Shown one piece after another: positions 1 through 8,709 of a stretch of 64,000 bases of DNA (within the stretch, counting starts at the first letter, position 1; each line of letters starts with the position of its first letter). The notes below the pieces were generated by a model that did not search any database, was not told the DNA's origin, and was given only the letters and a program-made list of their open reading frames with translations. Source of the DNA: CAZIVP01 sp964542915 (GTDB lineage: Bacteria > Calditrichota > Calditrichia > Calditrichales > Calditrichaceae); NCBI GenBank assembly GCA_964542915.1, contig CAZIVP010000005.1, positions 1 through 64,000 of the forward strand. Direction: 5' to 3'. Position numbers and translations under genes: made by a program.

Positions 1-2
1 AC

Positions 3-95
3 TACTGGCAAAAACAGTTCGCCCGCGTGGATGAATGGGACGCCAAAATCGAGGCGTTTAACGCCCGCACGGGCTTACTGGAGGCGTACAAATAA
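3..95 (+). CDS. C-terminal end of an unidentified protein (5' cut by window)
   Basis: An open frame enters from the left edge and ends in TAA at 93-95. The visible 30 residues are rich in charged and aromatic residues and end in LLEAYK. The stop is followed by a hairpin with a T-rich tail, as expected at the 3' end of a transcript. No family can be recognised from so short a tail, so no function is given. Confidence 0.5.
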   Translation, partial: YWQKQFARVDEWDAKIEAFNARTGLLEAYK

Positions 96-137
96 TACGA
101 TGATGATATTGTTTTTGGGTAACGATCAATATTGAGT

Positions 138-190
138 TGATGATTGTTGCGGTCTAAACATTCAATCATCAGTTTAACCCTTTTTCTCTC
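138..190 (+). terminator. Probable terminator of the gene entering from the left
   Basis: TGATGATTG at 138-146 pairs perfectly with CAATCATCA at 163-171 (16-nt loop), and a T-rich stretch follows at about 180-195. The position, 43 bases after the stop at 95, fits a terminator. The long loop and the gap before the T run keep confidence moderate. Confidence 0.45.
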
Positions 191-309
191 TTTTCCATAG
201 ACGTTGATCGATTCGATATGGCACCATCATCCGCAATTTTTTTAAAAGATTGTGTTTTTTGTCGCAATCAAATCCATCTCTCTATATATTATATATTGTG
301 GGACTTAAT

Positions 310-1536
310 ATGAGGAAGAAGATCATGGGTTTGAAATCATGTTGTATCGCATCGTTGTTCTTTTTTGTATTCTTAGCAATGACCTCCGTTCAATCCCAAA
401 ACCGTTTCGAAGTGCAGGAATTCCGGGTTTTACACAGCGACTTCAAAGCAGAGATGGAGCCGGTGTCCGATTTGGACGGTAACTATTGCGCGGTATTACG
501 TGTGGAAACGAAGGCCGCCGACAAGTTGGATCTCGAGCAAAAGGTGTACAAAAAAGAAATAATCAGCGATAAAGCCTGTTACCTGTACGTTTCAGCACGA
601 GAGCAGGAAATTACGTTCACAGCGCCCGGTTACGATGCTCTGACCGTTCAACCGCCCGACGGCAGCTTTATGCTGGGCAAAGTCTATTACACACGCCTGA
701 AAAGCGTCATCAAAGACAAACCCGCACCAAAAGCGATGCCGGTCCTGATCGGCAGTAAACCGACCGGCGCACGCCTTATCTTGAACGGCGAAGAAATCGG
801 GCACACCGATAAAGCTTTTCCGCTGGATAGCGGCACATACCAACTAATATTGATGAAAGAGGGCTATGAAACGCTCCATAAAAAAATTGAAATAAGCGAA
901 AACAAGGAGAATATTTTTAGCTTTTCGCTGGTCGCCCTGGAAAGCGACGCCCCCGTTCCGATGCCATCGCCGCAACCCGAAGAACCGCCCCGGGGCGATG
1001 TAGTGATGTGGTACGATTTTGAATCCGGCAACCTGGATAACTGGATCAAACTGAGCGGCGAATGGGCGATCGCGGGGGGACAGCTATTGCAAAACAGTAA
1101 CGCCCGCCCCGCCATGATTCTCACGGGCAACGAAAGCCTTGAAAATTTTATGATCGAAGCCGACGTCCTGTTTTCATCGGGACGGGACGGTCTGTATATC
1201 GTCATCCGTTCTCATCTGGATTCCAAACGCAGCCTGGCCTGGCATATCGGCGGATGGAGCAATACGCGCACGATCCTGCTTGATTTCAGCGATATGGCGC
1301 GTAACCGCTTTCAAAAAATCAATTCCACCGACGCCCGGCTCTCGCTAGAGCAAGGCAAGTGGTATAAGACGAAAATAGTCGTCAACGGCACCAATGTTAA
1401 ATGTTACTTGAATAAGAATCTGATCATTGATTATACCGGTCCGCAGGTCGTTCAGTACAATTCCGGTCGCATCGGCTTCGGTAGTTATAACGCCCAGGCC
1501 CTTTTTGATAACGTCCGGGTGCAGCGCCTGCCTTAA
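310..1536 (+). CDS. Exported PEGA-domain protein with C-terminal LamG/DUF1080-like domain
   Basis: A signal peptide of about 30 residues (hydrophobic core, then SVQSQ) is followed by an N-terminal region of unknown type. A PEGA domain comes next at about residues 140-205 (pattern SKPTGARLILNGEEIG, then a GTYQLILMKEGYE strand). A proline-rich linker leads to a concanavalin-like fold beginning MWYDFESGNLDNW and ending in GSYNAQALFDNVRV, as in DUF1080/LamG carbohydrate-binding-like domains. PEGA domains are usually surface or envelope modules, so a cell-surface role is inferred. An in-frame TTG/ATG region extends 20 codons upstream, but it would bury the signal peptide. ATG 310 is preferred; ATG 325, behind AGGAAG, is an alternative. 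It stands alone and converges with the aldo/keto reductase gene. Confidence 0.75.
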   Translation: MRKKIMGLKSCCIASLFFFVFLAMTSVQSQNRFEVQEFRVLHSDFKAEMEPVSDLDGNYCAVLRVETKAADKLDLEQKVYKKEIISDKACYLYVSAREQEITFTAPGYDALTVQPPDGSFMLGKVYYTRLKSVIKDKPAPKAMPVLIGSKPTGARLILNGEEIGHTDKAFPLDSGTYQLILMKEGYETLHKKIEISENKENIFSFSLVALESDAPVPMPSPQPEEPPRGDVVMWYDFESGNLDNWIKLSGEWAIAGGQLLQNSNARPAMILTGNESLENFMIEADVLFSSGRDGLYIVIRSHLDSKRSLAWHIGGWSNTRTILLDFSDMARNRFQKINSTDARLSLEQGKWYKTKIVVNGTNVKCYLNKNLIIDYTGPQVVQYNSGRIGFGSYNAQALFDNVRVQRLP

Positions 1537-1576
1537 TCGCCGCATTCCTAACAAAAAGCACACTTGTTGTTAAATA

Positions 1577-1613
1577 AAAAAGCCATCGGTCGAAATGACG
1601 CCGATGGCTTTTT
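1577..1613. terminator. Bidirectional rho-independent terminator
   Basis: An A-run plus GCCATCGG (1582-1589) pairs with CCGATGGC plus a T-run (1601-1613) around an 11-nt loop. The stem is flanked by A's on one side and T's on the other, so it serves both the PEGA gene (+) and the aldo/keto reductase gene (-), which converge here. Confidence 0.9.
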
Positions 1614-1645
1614 GTATTACCGATTCGATTCTGTGATCCCGGATA

Positions 1646-2641
1646 TTAACGCCCCCAGTCAAACGGCGGCTGCGGTTTATTGCCGAGGATATCTTCGATT
1701 TGATTCAACACATCCTCCGTTAAACGCGCGCTCACCTGCAGGGCCTGCATGTTTTGCTCTACCTGCTCCGGTTTGGAAGCGCCGGTAATTACCGTGCTCA
1801 CATCGGGATTTTTCAAGCACCAGGCCAGCGCCATCTGCGGCAGGGTTACAGCCAGATCGGCGGCCAATTCGCCAAGCGCTTTCACTTTTCGGATGGTTTG
1901 GTTGCCCTGCTCGCCCTCCAGTTTCTTGCGCAGCCAGGCGTAATCCTCCAGCGCAAGGCGGGAATCTTCGGGGATGCCGTCGTTGTATTTGCCGGTCAGC
2001 AGACCGCTGGCCAACGGACTCCAAATCGTCGTACCCAATCCGATTTCCTTGTAAAGAGCGGCGTATTCTTTTTCCACGCGCTCGCGGTGCAGCATGTTAT
2101 ACTGCGGTTGTTCCATTAATGGTGGAATTAAATGATCGCGACGGGCCACATGGTAAGCCTCGCGTATCAAATCCGCCGGCCATTCGCTGGTGCCCCAGTA
2201 AAGCGCCTTGCCCTGCTGAATCAGCAAATGCATGGCCCAGACCGTTTCTTCCACCGGCGTATAATAATCGGGACGGTGGCAAAAGATCAAATCCACGTAG
2301 TCCGTTTGCAAACGCTTGAGTGCGGCATGGGCGCCTTCCATCGTATGCTTGCGCGACAAACCGCGATCGTTGGGGCCCTTGCCGCCCCAGAAAATTTTTG
2401 TCGATAACACCAGATCGGAGCGTTTCCAGCCGGCCTTTTTGATGATATTGCCCATCATTGTCTCCGCCTGCCCCGCGGAATAGGCCTCGGCGTTGTCAAA
2501 AAAGTTTACGCCGGCGTCGTAGGCTTTGTGCATACACTGATAAGCGACCTCTTCGTCGATCTGATCGCCGAACGTCACCCAGGCACCGAATGAGAGGGCC
2601 GATAATTTTAAACCCGAATTGCCAAGAAATCGATATTCCAT
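1646..2641 (-). CDS. Aldo/keto reductase (Kv-beta/YghZ-like)
   Basis: A 331-residue (alpha/beta)8 NADPH-dependent oxidoreductase of the aldo/keto reductase superfamily. The catalytic tetrad is visible: Asp in NFFDNAEAY, Tyr in the same motif, Lys in VLSTKIFW and His in DLIFCHRPDYY. The start MEYRFLGNSGLKLSALSFG and the end, with ITGASKPEQVEQN (cofactor-phosphate site), are typical of the voltage-gated K+ channel beta/YghZ branch (AKR6/14). Length is normal for the family. A strong AGGAGG lies 6 bases before the ATG. The substrate is not predictable, since members reduce aldehydes such as methylglyoxal. The gene appears monocistronic. Confidence 0.93.
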   Translation of the reverse strand: MEYRFLGNSGLKLSALSFGAWVTFGDQIDEEVAYQCMHKAYDAGVNFFDNAEAYSAGQAETMMGNIIKKAGWKRSDLVLSTKIFWGGKGPNDRGLSRKHTMEGAHAALKRLQTDYVDLIFCHRPDYYTPVEETVWAMHLLIQQGKALYWGTSEWPADLIREAYHVARRDHLIPPLMEQPQYNMLHRERVEKEYAALYKEIGLGTTIWSPLASGLLTGKYNDGIPEDSRLALEDYAWLRKKLEGEQGNQTIRKVKALGELAADLAVTLPQMALAWCLKNPDVSTVITGASKPEQVEQNMQALQVSARLTEDVLNQIEDILGNKPQPPFDWGR

Positions 2642-2866
2642 AAATCCTCCTGTGTTCTTCCGCCTTAGTGTAATAAATTACGCTCTAAAATTAAAACAAT
2701 TTTTAGCTCGGGGATGAATACATGTAGCAATCATTCAGCGCGGCTTTTTCACGATAATCTTCACTAATGTACATTCCGGGAATGGCGATCTGAAATGGTC
2801 TAAACAACTAATTCAAAGAGTTTCGCATTGACGGTTTTTTGATTATTGACGCTTCGGATTCGCTTT

Positions 2867-3118
2867 TTAAAGCGCCGGCGGATTTTCCAGAATGCGCACC
2901 GTCGCACCGAACGCGATACCAACCATTGCAAGAATGAACAGGATATATAGCAGCAAAGACAAATAAAACGCCAATCCACGTATGGCTTTATTTCTGTTGG
3001 CGGGATCGGTGATATAGCCTCTGCGCAAAACGATTATGAATTTATTCAAGCCCAGTATCGTTAGAACAACGCCAAAGACGGCCAGCAAAAGCAGGCCTGT
3101 GAATCCTTTAAATTCCAT
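2867..3118 (-). CDS. Small two-helix membrane protein
   Basis: An 83-residue protein with two clear hydrophobic helices: about residues 6-30 (FTGLLLLAVFGVVLTILGL) and 46-72 (LAFYLSLLLYILFILAMVGIAFG). They are separated by a basic loop (RRGYITDPANRNKAIRG), which suggests a cytoplasmic loop. A weak GGGAT precedes the ATG. No family is recognised. The frame ends just after a short acidic tail. It is upstream of, and codirectional with, the aldo/keto reductase but 225 bp away, so probably not in one transcript. Confidence 0.6.
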   Translation of the reverse strand: MEFKGFTGLLLLAVFGVVLTILGLNKFIIVLRRGYITDPANRNKAIRGLAFYLSLLLYILFILAMVGIAFGATVRILENPPAL

Positions 3119-3685
3119 TCACAATCCCATCTTTATTTGATTCAAATACCTGTTTTATAGCCTTTGTATCAATACCTTTGTTACAAAAGCTGTAGACAGC
3201 AAATGTTGAGTGGTCATGTCCCGCCTTTTTTTCCCGGGCCGGTAAATCTATTGGTTCGATGGTATGGTCCAAATAGACTTCGACGACGCTCTCCGGTTAA
3301 CCCATCATCTGAGAAGAATTGCGAACAGCGTGGTTAATTTGGATACACGCTCAACGTTTTCACCCGGTAGCCCTTTCGAACGGATAACAATCCTGAATGA
3401 TCTGTTGGGATTCAAATATTTGATGCAATATACGAAACGCATCCGTTAATCCATAAGAATTTATATTACAGTGGATCCGATCAAGCTAAATGACTTGGCA
3501 AGCATCAATCCGAAGGAGGCGTGGCCGCACCTTCCTGGCAATTGGACCTGGCTTAAAGCACAATGAATCGTGAACATAAAACCATTACGATGGCCTTTCG
3601 TTAGCCATATACAGCTATTCTAAGAATGGGATGGCAGGCGTTCTCCCTGATTAATGATGAAGCGTAATAGCTCCGTACACACGCC
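3119..3685. other. Intergenic region, no supported gene
   Basis: 567 bp between the small membrane protein and the CotH-like gene. A + strand reading of 61 codons (3264-3449) stops at TAA, and the same frame continues for another 38 codons with a protein-like composition to 3566. I recognise nothing in it, see no ribosome site, and treat it as non-coding or the remnant of a gene. Confidence 0.4.
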
Positions 3686-5281
3686 TTATCGCATCAACAG
3701 CATCCGTTTGGCAGCCGATTGGTTTCTGCTCTGTAAACGGTAAAAATACATGCCCGAGGCCGCGGGCGCTCCCTGATCGTTGGCGCCATCCCAAACCGCC
3801 CGATGGGTAATTCCGGCTTTAAACGGCGCGTGGTCATATAGGGTTCGTATACGCCGGCCGCTGATGTCGTAAATTGCTAACGTAGCCGGTCCGCTGACGG
3901 AAAGAGAAAAACGTATGGTCGTTGCGGGATTAAACGGATTCGGCGTGTTCTGATAGAGTCGGAATTTTTTCGGAGCGCCGGCGTCGGCTTCCTTCCCATT
4001 CACCGATAAAATTTGCAGTTGATCTAATACATTCTGTTTTCGATTTGAGATAAACGATTTCAATCCCGGAATGCGGCCCACATCGGAAGAAAGATTTTCA
4101 ACGATTTCGGCGTCGGTATACATCTTCAATGTATCGGCAAAATAGTCGGCCGAAATGAATGCAAACAGCGAATCGATGCGGTTATAAAAATATGCCGGGT
4201 CGATCCTATTTACCAGCTCCTCAACCGTTTCGGTGTACATCGTTTTGTATGCTTCGGTCTCTAGCATGCGCGTGACCAGAGGACGCCGGTCGGGATTATA
4301 AAACAGATTCAAAGTATCCTGGCCGGTCCGGGAACCAAACGTCAGGTTCACATCCCAGATGATCCATTCAAACCGCTCGTCCCGCTCCCGGTGGTACAGA
4401 TAATAATTGTTGGCCGAGCCCACATAGGCATCGAGATTCATGAAAATATTGTTGGCGGCCCAAATGCGGATAAATCCCCGCGTGTGCAGCACCTCTTCAA
4501 GCTCCGATTCAAATCCATCCCTTGACGTATTATTAATGCGATCGATCAAATGAACGAGTTCGCGCCAGTTGTTTTCCTTTTCATTGGTCTTCAATTGGTA
4601 GTATTCGTAATAGTTACTCTGATCCTGGCCGCGCCAGCTTAAATCCGCGCGTTTTTCGGCTTTATAGAGGTTGCCGTCGTTTTCAACGAAGCGGTTGGTC
4701 AGGAATACTTTATCCACGTGTTCCACCAGGGCGTACAAGCCCCAATAAGCGTCATTAAGATATACCCTGGCAAAATTGGCGCGGGGCGCAGGAATGTTGT
4801 GCACATCAAGAAAATCCAGGTAGAGCTTTTCACGCAAAAGGGTCGGATCGCTCCAGCCGTTATTGAGATTGATCTTTTTGAGGCCGTCGAATGCAATATC
4901 TTTATCATACTTATTGAATTTGACGCGCAACGATTTTTTCTTGCCCGGGTAGCCATAAAAAGAAGACGTTCCCTTAAACCTAACGCCGACACGGTTATAG
5001 ATTTGGCCACCGACTGCGAGGCGGGCGGGAATGTATTCCCTGACCTGTTGACTTTTGTAGAGGGAATCCAAAAATGCGGGCTGTGCGAACGTAAAGCGCA
5101 AATCGAATATCCGGTCGTCGCCAAAAACAGGGTCGCCCGCTTCCCCGGCGTGCAGGGCCATCACAAACACCGTCAACATCAAAACACATTGTCTTGCGAA
5201 TTTCCTGATAATATATGTACCAGCCCTGCACCCTTCGCCATTTTGTAATGAGGGGATGGGTGTATGGCGGCTGTCGATCAT
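3686..5281 (-). CDS. Secreted CotH-kinase family protein with Por-type sorting domain
   Basis: 531 residues. After an export signal (hydrophobic run LMLTVFVMALHAGEAG at about residues 34-49) comes a CotH domain (about 60-390). It shows the family's RFKGTSS-YG-PGKKKSLRVKFNKYD region, then LREKLYLDFL, PRANFARVYLN--YWGLYALVEHVDK and the late YYLYHRERDERFEWIIWDVN segment with the conserved Asp. CotH-type proteins are atypical secreted or surface protein kinases (spore coat CotH). The last 85 residues are a type A sorting domain (PNPFNPATTIRF...VWDGANDQG...SGMYFYRLQ), so it should be exported and anchored at the surface. AGGGG sits 6 bases before the chosen ATG, although this leaves a long n-region; ATG codon 35 is an alternative. 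It lies 152 bp downstream of the PA-like gene and could share its transcript. Confidence 0.88.
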   Translation of the reverse strand: MIDSRHTPIPSLQNGEGCRAGTYIIRKFARQCVLMLTVFVMALHAGEAGDPVFGDDRIFDLRFTFAQPAFLDSLYKSQQVREYIPARLAVGGQIYNRVGVRFKGTSSFYGYPGKKKSLRVKFNKYDKDIAFDGLKKINLNNGWSDPTLLREKLYLDFLDVHNIPAPRANFARVYLNDAYWGLYALVEHVDKVFLTNRFVENDGNLYKAEKRADLSWRGQDQSNYYEYYQLKTNEKENNWRELVHLIDRINNTSRDGFESELEEVLHTRGFIRIWAANNIFMNLDAYVGSANNYYLYHRERDERFEWIIWDVNLTFGSRTGQDTLNLFYNPDRRPLVTRMLETEAYKTMYTETVEELVNRIDPAYFYNRIDSLFAFISADYFADTLKMYTDAEIVENLSSDVGRIPGLKSFISNRKQNVLDQLQILSVNGKEADAGAPKKFRLYQNTPNPFNPATTIRFSLSVSGPATLAIYDISGRRIRTLYDHAPFKAGITHRAVWDGANDQGAPAASGMYFYRLQSRNQSAAKRMLLMR

Positions 5282-5433
5282 TTATGACCCCTGCGTAACT
5301 TTGCTCATAATTTGCATAATGTTAACATAAGTTCCTGGTATTTGAACTGTTCGCCTCAATGTTGCCGCTTCGTAACATTCTGCAAAAATGCGGCTTTCGG
5401 TTCCATTATCGTAGACAGCCAGCCCGATTGATT

Positions 5434-8400
5434 TTACCGCAATAACACCATTTTGCGTACTTCCACCGCCTTGTTGTCGATTTTAATCAAATACAGATAG
5501 GTCCCGCTCGATTGCGGTTGCCCCCGTTCATTCCTGCCGTTCCATCGAACCTGATGGAGGCCGGCGCTTTGTTCTTTCGAAAGCAATGTGGCGACGCGTT
5601 GTCCCAGAATATTAAATACCGTCAACTCGACATTGCTTTTTTCCGGTAAACGGTATCGTATGGTAGTAGCGGGATTAAAAGGATTGGGGTAATTCTGCTC
5701 CAGTTCAAACGTGGTTGGGATTTCATCCGCATGACCCGGCAGGCCGGTCGGAATGCCGGAAAGCACGACATCACCGTAAACTTCCCCGTCGCTACCGCTT
5801 GGCGAATAATCCTTGACAGCGTAAACGCCATCGCCTTCGTAAACGATATCGTCCAAACGCCAGTAGCCGATCAGGCCGCTGTCTGCAGTAGAATAATGGT
5901 TACTGCGTAAGGTATCATTCCAGGTTGCCTGAATCTGCTGAGCGGTTCGTGCCTTATTCCAGACCCGCACTTCGTCTATCAGTCCCTGGAAACGCTGACT
6001 GCTGCTCGCCTGGCGCCCGCCCAGTTGGAATTGATTAAGGTCTGTATAATAATTACCTATGGGACCGCTTGCGGGAAAATCCTGGAAAAGGGCGCCGTTA
6101 AAATACGTTTTCACCTGTTCGCCGTCGTACACTATGGCCAGGTGCAGCCACTGGTTTTCGGGCGCATGATACTGCGTGCTTCTCCAGTTCCAGCCTGGCG
6201 TTTCATTGGCCAGGGCCCAGATGATCGTTCCGTCGCTCTTGCGTAAAATTTCATATTCGCCTTCCTTGCTGATAACGGCGCCGCCCCACAAGGCGTCACC
6301 GCCGGAGCCGGTGGGATAAATCCACGCTTCCAGCGTAACGGCGTCGGTTACCTTCAAAGCCCGGGCGTTACGCATGTTTACGTATCCGTCCAGATCGGAG
6401 GTATTAAATTGCAGCGCCTTTGCGGAATTGGCCAGTCCCTGCCCCGTCTGAACGCCCTCATAATCCCGGATCAATTGCAGGGAGTCGCCCGACAAGCCTG
6501 CAAAGTCGAGATATTCATTACTTTCGGATAGGAGATTGACCCGGTTAACGGTCAATTTTTTCCGTTGTTTATCGATAAACGATGAGGCGTGGGCATGATC
6601 TCTAAACGCGGCACGAACGTCGAAATGATAGGCCGTTCCCATCAGATCGAACTGAGCCGTCGCGCTATCGATTTCGGGATACGACCAGGTTACAGCGCCG
6701 GCTTTGATATCATTCAGTAAATAGGAGGGAATATCGTCGGCTCCGGCGATAATTTCGCTTTCGCTAAAAGTGAGATCGTTAAGCGCAACCTTGAGATTGT
6801 GTGGATTGATCCCAAGCTTTGAAAAATAGAAACGATAATGGCCGTCGTAGGCGATGAAATCGGAATAGATTTGTGGATTGCCCGCGGGTCCTAGCGAGAG
6901 ATATTCGCGCGGGATTTCCAGCGCTTCATGGGTTTCGGGATCGAAAAACAGGCAGTACAACAGTATGGGATTGCTCTCATCGCCGTCGGGATAAATCCAG
7001 TATTCCCCGCCCGGGTCCGGTAAGAATGTACTGAATTCTTTAACATCCTGAGCGTCCACATAAATGGCCGGGATGTTTATTGTGGCCGTGGCGCTGTCGC
7101 CGCGGGCGTTTTTCACAATCACTTTACCGGGACCGTCCGGCGCCCGGGGTAACGGCTCCGAATTGCTGTAAAACGAATTTTCATTTTGGTACAGCTTGTA
7201 CGTTTGTATTTCACCGTTCACGGGCACTTCGGCGGTAACCGATAAAATCGGAAAATTGTTCGGCAAAGCGCTGACCAGCACATTTTTATAATCACCGGAA
7301 TAACTGGCCAAATTGATTTGGGGTTTTGGATCATTGCCCGGGCTCAGCATAACGAGTTTTGTATTGCGGTGCATTTTCAGACCGGTCAGGCTTTGCGGTC
7401 GTCCCGCATCTTCCCACTCATCGATAATTTCCTGAGAGGGCGAGGAGACGTACCAATCATCGGGATATTTGCGGTCTTCGATGAACATCCCTTCTTCGTT
7501 TTCTTCCACGTCATAGATGAGGGCGATGACGTCTTCGAACGCTAATTCCGGATCCCAGTAAGGCGTACCGGTAAAGACCTGAAAGCGATCGTTGCGGCCG
7601 TCGCCGAGCTCCGACCGAATTTCGACGGTCACCGGATCAATTTCGCTTTCGAAGCTCGCCCAGTTGATATCGCTGTTCCAGTCCTGATCGTTGGCGTTCC
7701 AGCGGACGACTTTAGCATCCACCTGAACCACTTCCAGCGATAGCGGCGTTCCCATCTGCACGGCGCGGAGTTCATTGAGGGTGAGAATGATATCGTTGTT
7801 GTTTTCGTCCTTTTCAACGACGATGACGTCGCTTTTGGGGAAGCGGTTATCCGCCGTACCGGGCGGCGTTAGAATGTTTGCGATTTGCGCCGGTACGAAG
7901 GTGGAAATCACTTTGTCGCCCAGCTTGAGATTGACGGTTGGTTTCACATCGAGTGCGGTGGCGCTACCGATATTCTCCATAAAAATGCGCAGCTTCAACT
8001 TGGCCGCCTGCTCGGGTTGAGTCGTGCGGGTATTGCTCCAGTTACTGCCAAACTCGCTGGTGGTGCTCCGGGTATTGCTCCAGGTATGTGAATAGGAAGC
8101 AGTAACCTCGGCGCTGACGAGTTTAAAGGGATTCAGTTCCGCGCCCACGGACACCGAGGCGCTGACCGTATTGGAAGTCGAAACTTCGTTTGTGAACGAA
8201 CTCTTCTCTTCCCCGCCCTTGGTGTTGGTAATAGTTGCGAGCGTGATGACATCATAATCGGTCATCTTAATAGTAATGACCGGCCGCGCGGCGACGAGCG
8301 GGTGGTTTTCCGGAGCGGATATGGCCGACGGCATATTGATGCCGGTTACTTCCATATAATCGCTGTAAGGGTCGCCGTCGGTGCTCCAGCGATTGGGATC

Positions 8401-8709
8401 GGTAATATAGTAGGTTTTCGAGCTATCGCCGTCCCACGCCTGGATGCCGTCGTTTATATTATAGGTAAAGCCGTTGATTTCGAGTCCGTTATCGATGCCG
8501 TCACCATCGTTATCTTCCGCCACATTGAAGATTGTGTAGCGGCCGTCCGGCCCTTTCAGAACAACGGTTTCGGCGGCGGGCTGCAGATCAGTCGACGCTT
8601 CCTGTGAGTGGAGAGCGCCAAACAATAAATACAGTATAATGATAATATTGGATTTGAAAGCCGCACCCGTCATACGGTTATGGCTGCGGATATGCGTTAG
8701 CCGTTTCAT
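5434..8709 (-). CDS. Exported anthrax-PA/binary-toxin-B-like protein with LamG and Por sorting domains
   Basis: 1091 residues with an N-terminal signal/anchor (about 19-36). Residues 66-80 form an EF-hand-like Ca site (DNDGDGIDNGLEING), then DPYSDYMEVTG (113-123) and HPLVAARP (136-143). These match, in order, the Ca-binding domain of Bacillus anthracis protective antigen (DxDxDGIPDSLE, DPYSD--KVTG, HPLVAA-P). Residues 150-235 are Ser/Thr-rich alternating strands, the place of the membrane-insertion hairpin in PA. Residues 236-375 (KLKLRIFMENIGSATA, PTVNLKLGDK, VTVEIRSELGDG) follow PA domain 2. The PA14 domain and furin site are absent. Then come an Ig-like region, a LamG domain (about 775-980) and the PNPFNPATTIRYRLP sorting domain. 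A strong AGGGGGAA precedes the ATG. Probably a surface Ca-dependent oligomeriser; pore formation is inferred from homology only. Confidence 0.85.
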   Translation of the reverse strand: MKRLTHIRSHNRMTGAAFKSNIIIILYLLFGALHSQEASTDLQPAAETVVLKGPDGRYTIFNVAEDNDGDGIDNGLEINGFTYNINDGIQAWDGDSSKTYYITDPNRWSTDGDPYSDYMEVTGINMPSAISAPENHPLVAARPVITIKMTDYDVITLATITNTKGGEEKSSFTNEVSTSNTVSASVSVGAELNPFKLVSAEVTASYSHTWSNTRSTTSEFGSNWSNTRTTQPEQAAKLKLRIFMENIGSATALDVKPTVNLKLGDKVISTFVPAQIANILTPPGTADNRFPKSDVIVVEKDENNNDIILTLNELRAVQMGTPLSLEVVQVDAKVVRWNANDQDWNSDINWASFESEIDPVTVEIRSELGDGRNDRFQVFTGTPYWDPELAFEDVIALIYDVEENEEGMFIEDRKYPDDWYVSSPSQEIIDEWEDAGRPQSLTGLKMHRNTKLVMLSPGNDPKPQINLASYSGDYKNVLVSALPNNFPILSVTAEVPVNGEIQTYKLYQNENSFYSNSEPLPRAPDGPGKVIVKNARGDSATATINIPAIYVDAQDVKEFSTFLPDPGGEYWIYPDGDESNPILLYCLFFDPETHEALEIPREYLSLGPAGNPQIYSDFIAYDGHYRFYFSKLGINPHNLKVALNDLTFSESEIIAGADDIPSYLLNDIKAGAVTWSYPEIDSATAQFDLMGTAYHFDVRAAFRDHAHASSFIDKQRKKLTVNRVNLLSESNEYLDFAGLSGDSLQLIRDYEGVQTGQGLANSAKALQFNTSDLDGYVNMRNARALKVTDAVTLEAWIYPTGSGGDALWGGAVISKEGEYEILRKSDGTIIWALANETPGWNWRSTQYHAPENQWLHLAIVYDGEQVKTYFNGALFQDFPASGPIGNYYTDLNQFQLGGRQASSSQRFQGLIDEVRVWNKARTAQQIQATWNDTLRSNHYSTADSGLIGYWRLDDIVYEGDGVYAVKDYSPSGSDGEVYGDVVLSGIPTGLPGHADEIPTTFELEQNYPNPFNPATTIRYRLPEKSNVELTVFNILGQRVATLLSKEQSAGLHQVRWNGRNERGQPQSSGTYLYLIKIDNKAVEVRKMVLLR

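Noticed and set aside
219..234. TGGCAC...GC resembling a sigma-54 promoter before the PEGA gene
   Set aside because: The GG and GC are 11 bp apart instead of 10, a spacing sigma-54 rarely accepts, and no activator gene is nearby.
3264..3566. Protein-like reading in two pieces separated by TAA
   Set aside because: No ribosome site, no recognisable family, and a TAA stop in the middle; kept only as a note in the intergenic entry.
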